64,000 nt of DNA from Bifidobacteriaceae bacterium (lineage in GTDB: Bacteria > Actinomycetota > Actinomycetes > Actinomycetales > Bifidobacteriaceae), in contig JALCQD010000002.1 in assembly GCA_022651005.1 (NCBI GenBank), positions 594,551 through 658,550 on the forward strand, written 5' to 3'. The position numbers and the translations under genes were made by a program. Numbering within the stretch: position 1 is the first letter of the stretch; each line of letters starts with the position of its first letter. Below are positions 1-9,141 of the stretch, in pieces. The notes beneath the pieces were generated by a model. It was not told where the DNA came from. It saw only the letters and a list, made by a program, of their open reading frames with translations, and ran no database searches.

Positions 1-1
1 C

Positions 2-229
2 GAAAATTCCAACGTGGGCTCCATGAAAAAGTCCACGGTCACCTTTGCCATCATCACTGTTCTGGGCGTTCTCGGCCTCGTGCTGGTGCTTTTCGTCCCT
101 CAGATTGCGGGCCTGCTCGGCACCATTGCCGGGGTGCTCACGTTGATCGGTGCGGCAGGTCTGTTCATGCAACTGCGTGGCCACAGCGAAACCCGCAGCA
201 ACCCGTTCGATGACGGTGCGCGGGTGTAG
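2..229 (+). CDS. Small membrane protein, 5' end probably outside the window
   Basis: The frame is open to the left edge, so this is probably the C-terminal part of a longer protein. Internal starts exist (GTG at 14, ATG at 23) but neither has a convincing ribosome binding site. The visible protein has two hydrophobic stretches separated by a short turn (from TFAIITVLG to LFVPQIAG, then LLGTIAG to AAGLFMQL), followed by a short charged tail ending in FDDGARV. It is probably anchored in the membrane with the tail in the cytoplasm. I do not recognise the family. A strong bidirectional terminator follows. Confidence 0.5.
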   Translation, partial: ENSNVGSMKKSTVTFAIITVLGVLGLVLVLFVPQIAGLLGTIAGVLTLIGAAGLFMQLRGHSETRSNPFDDGARV

Positions 230-245
230 CGCCCACCCCCGATCC

Positions 246-300
246 ATTCAAAACGGGCTCGTGCACACAGATTCATTGTGTGCACGAGCCCGTTTTGAAT
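246..300. terminator. Bidirectional rho-independent terminator
   Basis: A perfect 23-bp inverted repeat (246-268 and 278-300) with a 9-nt loop. Its outer ends, ATTCAAAAC and GTTTTGAAT, give a U-rich tail in both directions. It separates the convergent membrane protein (+) and glucokinase (-). Confidence 0.9.
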
Positions 301-310
301 GCGGAATCAA

Positions 311-1279
311 TCAGGCCTGGTGTGCCTTTGCCTCGCGCAGCGCGAGATCAGCAGCACCCACCATGCCCGCATCGTTGCCAGCGCCTGCTGCGAGAATCTG
401 TGCGTGAGGGCGGTAGGCAGCCGCCTCAAGGAAGCGCACGTAGTTGTAGCGCGCGGGCTCAAGGAGAATGTCTCCAATAGAGACCACACCGCCACCGACG
501 ACGAAGCAGTCAGGATCGAGCACAGCGGCCAGAGCCGACATCGTGCGACCAAGCCACTCGCCGATTTTCCCGAAGGCATAGAGCGCGAGGTCGTCGCCCT
601 CCTTGGCAGCCTGGGTGACCATCTGTCCGCGCAAATCGTGGACCACACCACCGGCGAGCTCCATGAGACGGTCGGACTTCTCAGGCCAGCGACGAATCGC
701 TGAACGCGCGAAACGTTCCAACGCAGAGCCCGAAGTATAGCGTTCAGCGCAACCGCGTAGGCCGCAGTTGCAGGTGTCTCCATCGGGAACCATGGGAAGG
801 TGCCCCGCCTCGGCAGCCATGCCGAAGGAACCGCGGTACAGTTCGCCATTGATGACGATGGCACCGCCCAATCCCGTTCCCACAGTCAACATCACCATGT
901 TGGTGCTGCCTTTGCCGGCACCGGCGATGTACTCGCCCCAACCAGCGCAATTCGCATCGTTCTCGACGACGACTGGGCACTCGTGGTCAATGGCAGCCTC
1001 GAGCTTGTCAGCGAGCGGATAATCAATCCACGTGGGAATATTAGCGGAGAAGCTCATGGTGCGGCGATCGGCCTTCACGTTGCCTGCAGCCGAAATGCCA
1101 ATACCCGCGATGTCAGAAAACTCTTCCTTCGCCTCGCGGTACATGTTGGCGAGCTGTGCGTCGATGACCTGACCATTCGAGGGCGTGGGAATCTGCCAAC
1201 GACGCAGGATCTTGTCCTCTTCGTCGTAGACTCCGGCGGCGATCTTCGTTCCACCAATATCGATTGCAAGCGTATGCAT
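311..1279 (-). CDS. glk: ROK-family glucokinase
   Basis: Cytoplasmic kinase of 322 residues that phosphorylates glucose to glucose-6-phosphate with ATP, feeding the fructose-6-phosphate phosphoketolase pathway of bifidobacteria. Visible ROK landmarks are the phosphate-binding DIGGTK (about 7-12), the catalytic END (107-109), GTGLGG (134-139), EAGH (157-160) and the zinc-binding CxCGxxGCxE (170-179). There is no N-terminal helix-turn-helix, so it is a kinase and not a ROK repressor. I chose ATG at 1279, which has GGGAG five to six bases upstream; an in-frame TTG at 1291 lies inside that site. It is transcribed alone from its own promoter, which carries two palindromes. Sugar specificity for glucose is inferred from the family. 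Confidence 0.92.
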   Translation of the reverse strand: MHTLAIDIGGTKIAAGVYDEEDKILRRWQIPTPSNGQVIDAQLANMYREAKEEFSDIAGIGISAAGNVKADRRTMSFSANIPTWIDYPLADKLEAAIDHECPVVVENDANCAGWGEYIAGAGKGSTNMVMLTVGTGLGGAIVINGELYRGSFGMAAEAGHLPMVPDGDTCNCGLRGCAERYTSGSALERFARSAIRRWPEKSDRLMELAGGVVHDLRGQMVTQAAKEGDDLALYAFGKIGEWLGRTMSALAAVLDPDCFVVGGGVVSIGDILLEPARYNYVRFLEAAAYRPHAQILAAGAGNDAGMVGAADLALREAKAHQA

Positions 1280-1331
1280 GGCTACTCCCAACCCGTTCCG
1301 CTCGGCGGCTACCCTGCCGGACGCAGAACTC

Positions 1332-1343
1332 TTGAACGTTCAA
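1332..1343. promoter_or_regulatory. Operator-like palindrome at glk
   Basis: TTGAACGTTCAA is a perfect 12-bp palindrome with a central CG, just downstream of the proposed glk start site. Its 10-bp core TGAACGTTCA recurs in front of galM (54303-54312). The architecture is typical of LacI-family operators; the regulator is not in this window. Confidence 0.5.
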
Positions 1344-1354
1344 ATGACATAACA

Positions 1355-1383
1355 AGATTACATGAGAACAACGACGTGTTCAA
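1355..1383 (-). promoter_or_regulatory. glk promoter
   Basis: On the minus strand TTGAAC (1383-1378), a 17-bp spacer and TAATCT (1360-1355) form a good sigma-70-type promoter about 75 bp upstream of the glk start codon. Confidence 0.55.
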
Positions 1384-1384
1384 G

Positions 1385-1394
1385 GAAACGTTTC
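1385..1394. promoter_or_regulatory. Second palindrome upstream of glk -35
   Basis: GAAACGTTTC is a perfect 10-bp palindrome with a central CG, ending one base upstream of the -35 hexamer. It looks like a second LacI-family site or half of a two-site operator with 1332-1343. Confidence 0.4.
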
Positions 1395-1423
1395 GCCTTG
1401 TTTTTGGCGCTCACTTTCATGAA

Positions 1424-1487
1424 ACGACTCTCCTGATTGTGTGACGAAGGAACATACAACACTGCGTCACACAACCAGGAGAGTCGT
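1424..1487 (-). terminator. Hairpin downstream of trpD
   Basis: Arms 1424-1446 and 1465-1487 (23 nt each) are complementary except for one G-U-type mismatch. The hairpin sits 26 bp past the trpD stop. The U tract on the minus strand is weak (TTTCATGAAA), so termination may be incomplete. Confidence 0.6.
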
Positions 1488-1512
1488 CACTCACCTTATC
1501 GAAAACTTGGAA

Positions 1513-2580
1513 TCAGGCTTCCTTGGCCTTCAGTTCCTTGGCGTACGAGATCCATTGATCGAGCAACGCCGCGCCCTTGCCCGAATCGACTGCATCCTTC
1601 GCGAGCCCATAAGCCTCCTGGAACCGATCCTTCAAGGAAGCAGTGGGATTCGTGAGCAGCGAGTGATCCGCCACAATTGCTGCGGCGGCATTGAGCAGCG
1701 CGGTCTCACGAGAGGCAACCGGCTTACCCGCCAGGAAATCACGCGCAACCTGTGCGTTGAAATCAGGCATGCCTCCTCGCAAATCAGCCACTGCGATCTT
1801 CTTCAGACCGAGTTCCGTAACGGGATCGAAGTCCGAAAGGCTCACCTTGCCATCGCGAATCTCCCATACCGACACAGGGCCAGTAGGCGCCATCTCGTCA
1901 AGACCCTCGTGCGAGGTAAACACAAGGCCGTCCTGGTGGCGGCTTGCAAACACTTCCGCCACCATGGGCGACAGTGTGCGATCAGCAACACCGACGGCGA
2001 TGTGTGCCGGACGTGCCGGATTCGTCAACGGTCCCAGCAGATTGAAAACTGTGGGAATGCCGAGTTCGGAACGAATGGGGCCGGCGAAACGCATGGCAGG
2101 ATGGAAGGTCTTGGCGAACGCGAAAGTAATGCCAATCTTCTCCCCCACAGCTGCGACATCACTGGGCTGCAGGTCAAGAGGAAGGCCCAAGGCTTCCAGG
2201 CAGTCCGCGGCACCAGATTTGGAGGAGGCAGCGCGATTGCCATGCTTCACAATCTTGACGCCGGCCGCAGCAGCTGCGATGGAGCCCATCGTGGAAAGGT
2301 TGACCGTAGAAGCGTGGTCGCCGCCGGTCCCCACAATGTCTGTGGTATTGCCCGAGACATTCAAGGCAACCGCGTGCTCCACCATCGCCTTGGCAGCACC
2401 GGCAACCTCCGGCGGTGTCAGTCCAAGGGCCTGTTGCGCGGCAAGAGTCGCAGCCACTGGAACGGACGAGGCGTTGCCGTTCATGAGGTCGTCCATGAAC
2501 CACTCGGACTGCTCGAAACTCAAATGCTCGCCCGCAGCGAGCGACGACAGAATCGATTTCCATGTGAATGGTTCGGACAT
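1513..2580 (-). CDS. trpD: Anthranilate phosphoribosyltransferase
   Basis: Second step of tryptophan synthesis: joins anthranilate to phosphoribosyl pyrophosphate. The 355-residue length is normal. The glycine-rich GTGGD motif (about 84-88) that holds PRPP and the anthranilate-site KHGNRA (112-117) are intact. The start ATG at 2580 follows AAGGAG with a five-base gap. No other trp gene is nearby, so this copy is separated from the rest of the pathway. It lies downstream of secA on the same strand, with a hairpin between them. Confidence 0.95.
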   Translation of the reverse strand: MSEPFTWKSILSSLAAGEHLSFEQSEWFMDDLMNGNASSVPVAATLAAQQALGLTPPEVAGAAKAMVEHAVALNVSGNTTDIVGTGGDHASTVNLSTMGSIAAAAAGVKIVKHGNRAASSKSGAADCLEALGLPLDLQPSDVAAVGEKIGITFAFAKTFHPAMRFAGPIRSELGIPTVFNLLGPLTNPARPAHIAVGVADRTLSPMVAEVFASRHQDGLVFTSHEGLDEMAPTGPVSVWEIRDGKVSLSDFDPVTELGLKKIAVADLRGGMPDFNAQVARDFLAGKPVASRETALLNAAAAIVADHSLLTNPTASLKDRFQEAYGLAKDAVDSGKGAALLDQWISYAKELKAKEA

Positions 2581-2624
2581 TGTTGCTCCTTGTTGTGTTT
2601 AATTCCATTGACATAATAACGCAA

Positions 2625-2653
2625 ACGACCCGCCACCAGAGGAGACGGGTCGT
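2625..2653 (-). terminator. Short hairpin between secA and trpD
   Basis: ACGACCCG (2625-2632) pairs with CGGGTCGT (2646-2653) around a 13-nt loop. On the minus strand it is followed by TTGCGTTATTATG, a modest U-rich tail. Probable secA terminator, perhaps leaky. Confidence 0.45.
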
Positions 2654-2717
2654 CATGCGAAAAATCACAGTTCACTTCGCGACACACGAAGCCGGTGCAC
2701 GGTAAAGCCGCACACTA

Positions 2718-2743
2718 CGCTTCGCTACTTCGCTTCGTTACTT
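2718..2743. repeat. 13-bp tandem duplication at the secA 3' end
   Basis: Two adjacent 13-mers, CGCTTCGCTACTT (2718-2730) and CGCTTCGTTACTT (2731-2743), differ at one base. The duplication covers the secA stop codon and the bases just past it. Confidence 0.6.
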
Positions 2744-5659
2744 CTCGTTGCGACCGTGGCACAGCTTGTACTTGCGTCCCGAACCACAGGGGCACGGCGC
2801 GTTCTTCGGAGTACCCGGGAAGGTACGGCCGTCGGACCACGGAGAGCGAAGCTCTTCACTCTTGGGGCGGCGCGATGCCGGAACCTTTGCGTTTTCATGG
2901 CTGATGGGTGCAGGACCCACGATGCCAGATTTCGTTGCGGTGTCATCGGCTGCGTCCTCCTGTGCGGAGTCCTCAGTCTCAGAATCTCGTACTTCGTCTG
3001 CCTCGACCTTGCTCTCGGATTCGCCGGCCTCAGCCTCTGCGACTTCTTCGGCTGTCGACGCCTCGTCGGCAGTGTCGTTCGTGTCGTCGGGATCAGCCGG
3101 GCCGCTTGCGGACGTGGCTGCCTCATCAGCAGCCTCCGTCTCCGCTTGAGACGCCTGCACTTGCTGCACATCGAGATGGAAGAGCAACTGAATGGACTCT
3201 TCCTTGATAGCCTCGACCATGGAGTTGTACATCTGATAGCCCTCGCGCTGGTATTCAACCAGGGGATCGCGCTGGCCCATGCCGCGCAGACCAATGCCGT
3301 CCTTGAGGTAGTCCATCTCGTAGAGGTGCTCGCGCCACTTGCGATCAAGAACAGCGAGAACCACTCGGCGTTCAAGATCTCGTGTGACCTCGGAGCCGAA
3401 CTTCTCCTCGCGAGCGGCATACTGTTCTTTCGCGTCGTCCACGATGAGCTCGGTGAGCTTCTTTTCGGCCGCCTCGTGCTTGAGATCGGCAATGGCGCTC
3501 TTCGCTTCCTCCGCATCCACCGCAATCGGGTAGACGCTCGAGACGGCCTTCCACAGTTCGTCGAGATCCCACTCGGTGGGCTTGTCGGAACTGCGAGTGG
3601 CGCCGGCCACGTATGAACTCAGCGTGTCTTCCAGGAAGCGGGTGACGTCCTTGGAGATGTCCTCGCCCTTGAGAACAGCCTGGCGCTCGGCGTAGATGAC
3701 CTCGCGCTGCTTGTTCATGACGTCGTCGTACTTCAGGACGTTCTTACGAATCTCGTAGTTGCGGGATTCGACGGCCTTCTGAGCGTTGCGCACGCCCTTG
3801 GACACAGCCTTGGACTCGATGGGTTCGCCCTCCGGCATGCCGCGGCCCATGACGCGTGCCACGAGCTGCGTGTTGAACAGGCGCATGAGGTCGTCTTCAA
3901 GAGAAAGGTAGAAACGTGATTCACCCGGGTCGCCCTGACGTCCGCTTCGACCGCGAAGCTGATTGTCAATTCGGCGAGACTCGTGGCGTTCCGTTCCCAG
4001 CACATAGAGGCCGCCGAGCTCACTAACTTCTTCGTGCTCGTCCTTGACCTGCTGCTTGACTTCTTCCAGGGTGGAAGCCCACAGCTTCTCGTACTGCTCC
4101 GGAGTGTCTTCTGCAGAATATCCCTGCTTCTTCAACTCCTGATCGGCGAGGAACTCGACGTTGCCACCGAGCATGATATCCGTACCACGGCCTGCCATGT
4201 TGGTCGCCACAGTGATGGCACCCTTGCGTCCGGCCACTGCAACGACGTTTGCTTCCTTCTCATGCTGCTTTGCGTTGAGCACCTTGTGAGGAATCTTTGC
4301 CACATCGAGCAGCGAGGACACCACCTCGGAGGATTCGACAGAGGCAGTACCAAGCAATACCGGCTGGCCAGTCTTATAGCGCTTAGCCACGTCCTTGACG
4401 ATGGCGCTGAGCTTTTCCTTCTTGGTACGGTAGATGAGATCGTCGTTGTCCTTGCGGACCATCGGCCTATTGGTAGGAATCGGCAGCACGCCCAGCTTGT
4501 AGGTCTGCATGAACTCGGCTGCCTCAGTCTCGGCCGTACCTGTCATGCCTGCGAGCTTGTCGTACATGCGGAAGTAGTTCTGCAAAGTCACCGTGGCGAA
4601 GGTCTGGTTCTCAGCCTTGACGTCCACGTTCTCTTTGGCCTCGATGGCCTGGTGCAGACCTTCGTTGTAGCGACGGCCCGGAAGCATACGACCCGTGTGT
4701 TCGTCGACGATCATGACCTCGCCGTTAGCGACCACATAGTCCTTGTCACGAATGAAGAGTTCCTTCGCCTTGATGGCGTTGTTGAGGTAGCCGATGAGGG
4801 CGGTGTTGCTGGGCTCATAGAGATTGTCGATGCCCAAGTAGTCCTCGACCTTGGTGATACCGGGTTCAAGAATGCCGACGACCTTCTTCTTTTCGTCCAC
4901 ATCGTAATCTTCGTCGCGGGTGAGGCTCGGAACGAGCTTGGCGAACTGGCGGTACCAGCGCGTCACGTCACCCTCTGCGGGGCCCGAGATGATGAGAGGC
5001 GTACGTGCCTCATCAATGAGGATGGAGTCAACCTCATCGACGATGGCGAAGCGGTGTTCACGCTGAACAAGGTCTTCCTTTTCCCACGCCATGTTGTCGC
5101 GCAGGTAATCGAAACCGAATTCGTTGTTGGTACCGTAGGTGATGTCCGCTTGGTACTGCTTACGGCGTTCCTCCGGCTTCTGGTCCGTGATAATGCAGCC
5201 AACGGTAAGCCCCAGGAAACGGTAGACGCGACCCATGAGCTCTGCCTGATAGCTTGCCAAGTAGTCGTTGACGGTAACAACGTGGACGCCCTTGCCCTCG
5301 AGAGCATTAAGGTAGCTAGGAAGCGTGGCCACAAGGGTCTTGCCTTCGCCAGTCTTCATCTCAGCGATGTTGCCCCAGTGAAGTGCGGCGCCGCCCATGA
5401 TCTGGACGTCGAAGTGGCGCTGGCCAAGCACGCGCTTGGAAGCCTCCCGCACGGTGGCAAAGGCTTCAGGCATGAGGTCGTCGAGGCTCTCCCCCTTGGC
5501 GAGGCGTTCCTTGAACTTCCCCGTCTGCCCTTTCAGTTCGGAGTCAGAAAGTGCCGAAATCTCACCCTCGAGATCATTGACACGCCTCATCACTTCTTCG
5601 AGCCTTTTGATTTGGCGGCCCTCACCCATACGAAGAATACTGTCAAGTACTGCTACCAC
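2738..5659 (-). CDS. secA: Preprotein translocase ATPase SecA
   Basis: Motor that pushes preproteins through SecYEG, acting at the inner face of the membrane. The 973-residue protein has the Walker A segment MKTGEGKT (about 101-108), the DEVD Walker B followed by [13 protein letters not shown], and the C-terminal helicase domain with [18 protein letters not shown] long Glu/Asp/Ala-rich linker of about 80 residues precedes a C-terminal zinc-binding SEC-C motif, [14 protein letters not shown]. Translation starts at GTG 5659, with AGGAG six bases upstream. It stands alone downstream of hpf. Only one secA lies in the window, and it is the housekeeping SecA1 type by length and zinc tail. Confidence 0.97.
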   Translation of the reverse strand: MVAVLDSILRMGEGRQIKRLEEVMRRVNDLEGEISALSDSELKGQTGKFKERLAKGESLDDLMPEAFATVREASKRVLGQRHFDVQIMGGAALHWGNIAEMKTGEGKTLVATLPSYLNALEGKGVHVVTVNDYLASYQAELMGRVYRFLGLTVGCIITDQKPEERRKQYQADITYGTNNEFGFDYLRDNMAWEKEDLVQREHRFAIVDEVDSILIDEARTPLIISGPAEGDVTRWYRQFAKLVPSLTRDEDYDVDEKKKVVGILEPGITKVEDYLGIDNLYEPSNTALIGYLNNAIKAKELFIRDKDYVVANGEVMIVDEHTGRMLPGRRYNEGLHQAIEAKENVDVKAENQTFATVTLQNYFRMYDKLAGMTGTAETEAAEFMQTYKLGVLPIPTNRPMVRKDNDDLIYRTKKEKLSAIVKDVAKRYKTGQPVLLGTASVESSEVVSSLLDVAKIPHKVLNAKQHEKEANVVAVAGRKGAITVATNMAGRGTDIMLGGNVEFLADQELKKQGYSAEDTPEQYEKLWASTLEEVKQQVKDEHEEVSELGGLYVLGTERHESRRIDNQLRGRSGRQGDPGESRFYLSLEDDLMRLFNTQLVARVMGRGMPEGEPIESKAVSKGVRNAQKAVESRNYEIRKNVLKYDDVMNKQREVIYAERQAVLKGEDISKDVTRFLEDTLSSYVAGATRSSDKPTEWDLDELWKAVSSVYPIAVDAEEAKSAIADLKHEAAEKKLTELIVDDAKEQYAAREEKFGSEVTRDLERRVVLAVLDRKWREHLYEMDYLKDGIGLRGMGQRDPLVEYQREGYQMYNSMVEAIKEESIQLLFHLDVQQVQASQAETEAADEAATSASGPADPDDTNDTADEASTAEEVAEAEAGESESKVEADEVRDSETEDSAQEDAADDTATKSGIVGPAPISHENAKVPASRRPKSEELRSPWSDGRTFPGTPKNAPCPCGSGRKYKLCHGRNEK

Positions 5660-5795
5660 TTGGAACTCCTGTCAATGCCTCTGTCTTGTCTCACGACTCG
5701 ACTGGTCTTAGCCCGGTCAAACTTTCTCCATAGTACGCGAGAAGTCGGATTTTGACGCGCAAAGACGCAGCTTCCCGGGAAATTTATAACAAAAA

Positions 5796-5846
5796 GACCC
5801 CGTCACCTCGTTTCGCGCGTTTCCTCGGCGAGACGGGGACGGGGTC
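5796..5846 (-). terminator. hpf terminator
   Basis: GACCCCGTC (5796-5804) pairs with GACGGGGTC (5838-5846). On the minus strand the stem is followed by TTTTTGTTATAAATTT, a clear U tract. Confidence 0.75.
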
Positions 5847-5878
5847 TCACGGTTATCTATCCGTAGATACCGTGGCTG

Positions 5879-6541
5879 TTACTTTGCTGCCTTCTTGACG
5901 TTCTCTGCGGTGTCAATTTCGAAGACGCCGTAGCTCCAGCCGTGGCGGCGGTACACCACAGAGGGGCGGCCCGTGGCCTTGTTGACGAAGAGGAAGAAGT
6001 CATGGCCAATGAGTTCCATCTCGTACAGGGCCTCATCAATGCTCATCGGTTCGGCGATGTGCAGCTTCCTGCGAATCACAATGGGTGTGTCGCCTACTTG
6101 GACCTCGACGGACTCTCCCGGCCCCAGATCGGTGGCCAAGGCCTCTGCGGAATCCGCAGGAGCTTCCTGTGCTGGTTCTTCAGCCACAGGTGCGACGGCT
6201 CCCAAATCCACCGGAACCGCATTGTTGTAGCCACGGCGGTGATCCTTGCGACGATCCCTGCTTCTGCGCAGACGCAGGGTCAACTTATCGAGTGCGATGT
6301 CGAGTGCGGAGAATTCATCGGCGCTTGACGCTTCTGCGCGGGCCACTGTGCGACCGGCGCGAACGGTGATCTCCACTTTCTTGGCTGTATCGGCCTGACG
6401 CGGGTTTCCTTCGTGCGTCACAACAATCTGTACGCGCTGCGCGTCGGGGGCGATGGTGGTCACACGATTCATCTTCGTTTCGACGACATCCCGGAACCTT
6501 TGTCCAATCTGAGTATGACGCCCGGTGACAATGATTTCCAT
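5879..6541 (-). CDS. hpf: Ribosome hibernation-promoting factor, long form
   Basis: A 220-residue cytoplasmic protein that binds the small ribosomal subunit and, in the long form, dimerises 70S ribosomes into inactive 100S particles. The N-terminal 100 residues form the RaiA/YfiA fold, starting MEIIVTGRHTQIG and rich in Arg/Lys (LRLRRSRDRRKDHRR). An Ala/Glu-rich linker leads to the C-terminal dimerisation domain (from IVIRRKLHIAEPMSIDEA to SYGVFEIDT). The start has a strong AAAGGAGG site six bases upstream. It sits divergent from the RNase P RNA gene and upstream of secA on the same strand, separated by a terminator. Confidence 0.95.
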   Translation of the reverse strand: MEIIVTGRHTQIGQRFRDVVETKMNRVTTIAPDAQRVQIVVTHEGNPRQADTAKKVEITVRAGRTVARAEASSADEFSALDIALDKLTLRLRRSRDRRKDHRRGYNNAVPVDLGAVAPVAEEPAQEAPADSAEALATDLGPGESVEVQVGDTPIVIRRKLHIAEPMSIDEALYEMELIGHDFFLFVNKATGRPSVVYRRHGWSYGVFEIDTAENVKKAAK

Positions 6542-6711
6542 GGTGACCTCCTTTGGTCAGACGGTGAACCGCCTGTAGTGGTGGACGCTGAAGACTGAAG
6601 CCTTCAACTAATTTCAGTGTACCTGTAGACCTTGGGGTTTCATGGAAAAAGCTGTGAACTCGCCGACAATTATTTTCCCTGCGAAAGCTCGGAATTTCGG
6701 GTACTGTTGAC

Positions 6712-7088
6712 TGTTTGAGACCTCTTGATGACCGCGGCGCATGTGCTTCATATGCGACGAGGAACTTCCGGGCTCCGAAGAGCACGATGGCGGGTAACAC
6801 CCGCCCAGGGCAACCTGAGAGATAGCGCAACAGAGAATAAACCGCCTCCTTGTTTCGGCAAGTGAGGTAAGGGTGAAACGGCGGTGTAAGAGACCACCGG
6901 GCTGCTGGTGACAGTAGCCGCATGGCAAGCCTCATCGGGAGCAAGGCCAAGCAGAAGGCAATGGAACTGCTCGTTCCGTCTTCGGGTAGGCCGCTTGAGC
7001 CAGCCGGCAACGACTGGCCTAGATGGATGGTCATCCGTAGTGCTCTATGGGCGCTACGACAGAACCCGGGGTAAAAGAGGTCTCACAT
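6712..7088 (+). ncRNA. rnpB: RNase P RNA, bacterial class A
   Basis: Catalytic RNA that trims tRNA 5' leaders. Landmarks in order: P1 strand GAGACCTCTT (6717-6726); P3 hairpin CGCATGTG/ATATGCG; the P4 region GAGGAACTTCCGGGCTCC; GGTAAGGGTGAAACGG; GTAAGAGACCACC; GGAGCAAGGCCAAGCAG; CTTGAGCCAG with CTGGCCTAGATGGATGG; CGACAGAACCCGG; and the closing P1 strand AAGAGGTCTC (7075-7084). The match to the E. coli type A RNA is continuous along the length. It explains an otherwise gene-free stretch of about 560 bp and is encoded opposite to hpf and recX. The ends are estimated from P1. The P4 bases differ from the usual consensus in a compensated way. Confidence 0.95.
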
Positions 7089-7105
7089 ACTCTTTCTTCT
7101 GCAAT

Positions 7106-7726
7106 TCACCGCGCGAAGTGATCTCTCGCCAGTTCCCTGATCTGTGTCATTGAATGTCCCTTGCGTTGTGCAGCTCCAGCAAGGCGACGCATGCGTTTTT
7201 GATATTCCATCCCGATCGTCTTGCGACTCACAGATTCCACGAGTTGTTCGGCCGATTCCTCGAAGCGACCGTCATCCACCGCCTGCTGGATAAGCCGTGA
7301 TGCCACATCGGCACCGATGCCTCTGTGCATCATCTCGCGACGAACCCCCATGGGACCCATCATCTTCCCGAGGCAACGGTTGAGAAAGGATTCCGCGAAA
7401 GCATCGTCATCGAGGAGTTTCATGCGAACGAGAGTCGTCAGAACGCGCTCCACTGTGTTCGCGTCAAAATCCTTACTGATAAGCCGCTTCCGTAGCCCTT
7501 CCACCGTGGCACCTGCTGCGTCGAGAGATTTCAACGCCGATGCCATGCACCGCTCATACAATCTGCCTGATTCTTGCTGCGCCGACGCATCGAGGATTTC
7601 CGCCATTGTGGGGTCATTTGACGTCGGTGAATCTTTTGCCGCCGACGGTGACAGCGGAACGCTCTCATCGGGCGCCGCCTCCATCTTTACGGGATGGAGG
7701 CGAAGGAATTCCTCCGGATTAATCAT
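7106..7726 (-). CDS. recX: RecA regulatory protein RecX
   Basis: Modulator of RecA filaments, 206 residues. An N-terminal extension of about 50 residues is Ser/Pro/Asp-rich and probably disordered. The remainder shows the three-helix RecX repeats, for example LLDDDAFAESFLNRCLGKMM followed by GPMGVRREMMHRGI. It lies 67 bp downstream of recA on the same strand, the usual arrangement, so it is probably read from the recA promoter. No separate terminator is seen between them. Confidence 0.9.
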   Translation of the reverse strand: MINPEEFLRLHPVKMEAAPDESVPLSPSAAKDSPTSNDPTMAEILDASAQQESGRLYERCMASALKSLDAAGATVEGLRKRLISKDFDANTVERVLTTLVRMKLLDDDAFAESFLNRCLGKMMGPMGVRREMMHRGIGADVASRLIQQAVDDGRFEESAEQLVESVSRKTIGMEYQKRMRRLAGAAQRKGHSMTQIRELARDHFAR

Positions 7727-7793
7727 GCGGCAGAAATTCCATGACGTGCTGCATAGCAGTCGTTGTTACTGTGTGTCGCTTTGCCACCATGCG

Positions 7794-8945
7794 TCACTTT
7801 GCAGACGCGGTCTCTGACGCTGAAGCATCTGCGGAGTCTCCCTGACCGCTTGACTGCTCGGCAGCGGCCTTGTCCGCAGCTTCTTGTGCCGCGGCCGCGG
7901 CCTCTGCTTCCGGATCGGGGATGAGGCCGTACTTCTGCTTGACCTTCGTCTCGATCTCATCCGTGAGTCCGCTGTTGTCCTTGAGGAATTGACGAACGTT
8001 CTCGCGGCCCTGTCCCAATTGGTCATCGTCATACGTGAACCAGGAGCCCGACTTCTTCACGATGCCGGTTTCAATAGCCATGTCGAGAACGGATCCCTCA
8101 CGCGAGATGCCCTCTCCGTAGAGAATATCGAACTCTGCCATCTTGAAGGGCGGCGCCATTTTGTTCTTGACCACCTTGACGCGGGTGCGATTGCCCACGG
8201 CTTCGTCGCCATTCTTCAGAGTCTGAATGCGACGAATGTCGAGGCGCACAGAGGCATAGAACTTCAGCGCCTTGCCACCCGTGGTGGTCTCGGGGCTGCC
8301 AAAGAACACACCGATCTTCTCGCGCAACTGGTTGATGAAGATTGCCGTGGTATTCGCCTGATTGAGGGCACCCGTCATCTTGCGAAGTGCCTGGCTCATA
8401 AGACGAGCCTGAAGACCGACGTGGCTGTCACCCATCTCGCCCTCGATTTCCGCCTTGGGAACAAGGGCAGCCACAGAATCGATGACGATGACATCAAGCG
8501 CGCCGGAGCGAATCAGCATGTCGGCAATCTCAAGCGCCTGCTCACCGGAATCGGGCTGGGACACAATCAGGGAATCGATATCAACACCAAGCTTCTGGGC
8601 ATACACGGGATCCAGAGCGTGCTCTGCGTCAATGAATGCCGCAACTCCCCCGTTCTTCTGCGCGTTTGCAACGGCATGCAGCGCCAGGGTGGTCTTGCCG
8701 GAGGACTCGGGTCCGTATACCTCCACGATGCGTCCGCGCGGCAATCCACCTATTCCCAGCGCCATGTCGAGAGCGAGAGACCCCGTGGGAATGACTTCGA
8801 CGTCCTGATGAGGCTTGTCTCCCAAGCGCATCGCAGAGCCCTTGCCGAAATTCTTCTCGACCTGGGCCAGTGCCGTATCCAAGGCGGCCTTCCGCTGCTT
8901 GTTGAGACGGTCCTCCTTGGACTCGTCCGACTTCTTCTGTGCCAT
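7794..8945 (-). CDS. recA: Recombinase RecA
   Basis: Strand-exchange ATPase for homologous recombination and trigger of LexA self-cleavage. At 383 residues it has Walker A GPESSGKT (about 78-85), the DNA-binding loop [12 protein letters not shown] region, and an Ala/Glu-rich acidic C-terminal tail typical of actinobacterial RecA. I prefer ATG 8945 (MAQKK) over GTG 8951, because GGAAGG lies five bases upstream. Expression is controlled by a LexA box set between the -35 and -10 elements about 140 bp upstream. In bifidobacteria RecA has also been linked to ClgR-dependent regulation, and clgR lies just upstream here. Confidence 0.97.
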   Translation of the reverse strand: MAQKKSDESKEDRLNKQRKAALDTALAQVEKNFGKGSAMRLGDKPHQDVEVIPTGSLALDMALGIGGLPRGRIVEVYGPESSGKTTLALHAVANAQKNGGVAAFIDAEHALDPVYAQKLGVDIDSLIVSQPDSGEQALEIADMLIRSGALDVIVIDSVAALVPKAEIEGEMGDSHVGLQARLMSQALRKMTGALNQANTTAIFINQLREKIGVFFGSPETTTGGKALKFYASVRLDIRRIQTLKNGDEAVGNRTRVKVVKNKMAPPFKMAEFDILYGEGISREGSVLDMAIETGIVKKSGSWFTYDDDQLGQGRENVRQFLKDNSGLTDEIETKVKQKYGLIPDPEAEAAAAAQEAADKAAAEQSSGQGDSADASASETASAK

Positions 8946-9082
8946 GAGCACCTTCCTTCTTCGGTGGAACGACTAACTCCTCAGAATACGGAGTTCGGGG
9001 CGCTCACACACAACGATTTGCCGCCTGTGGTCGAACGGAATTCTTTATCCACAGCTCAGACGTCTCGGCGGTACTTCACCAA

Positions 9083-9112
9083 AGTATATACGAACACATG
9101 TTCGAAAGTCAT
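9083..9112 (-). promoter_or_regulatory. recA promoter with LexA (SOS) box
   Basis: The palindrome CGAACACATGTTCG (9091-9104) matches the actinobacterial SOS box CGAAC-N4-GTTCG. On the minus strand ATGACT (9112-9107), an 18-bp spacer made largely of the box, and TATACT (9088-9083) form a promoter, so LexA binding would block it directly. Confidence 0.75.
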
Positions 9113-9141
9113 CTACACGCCCGAAAATAATCAAATTCTTT

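Noticed and set aside
3983..5755. Long open frame on the plus strand opposite secA (590 codons)
   Set aside because: It is the complement of secA, which has all SecA motifs. The antisense product has no recognisable domain and no start signal; long antisense frames are expected in GC-rich coding DNA.
6315..7034. Minus-strand frame across the gap between hpf and recX
   Set aside because: It overlaps the hpf gene and the RNase P RNA, whose conserved structure explains the sequence.
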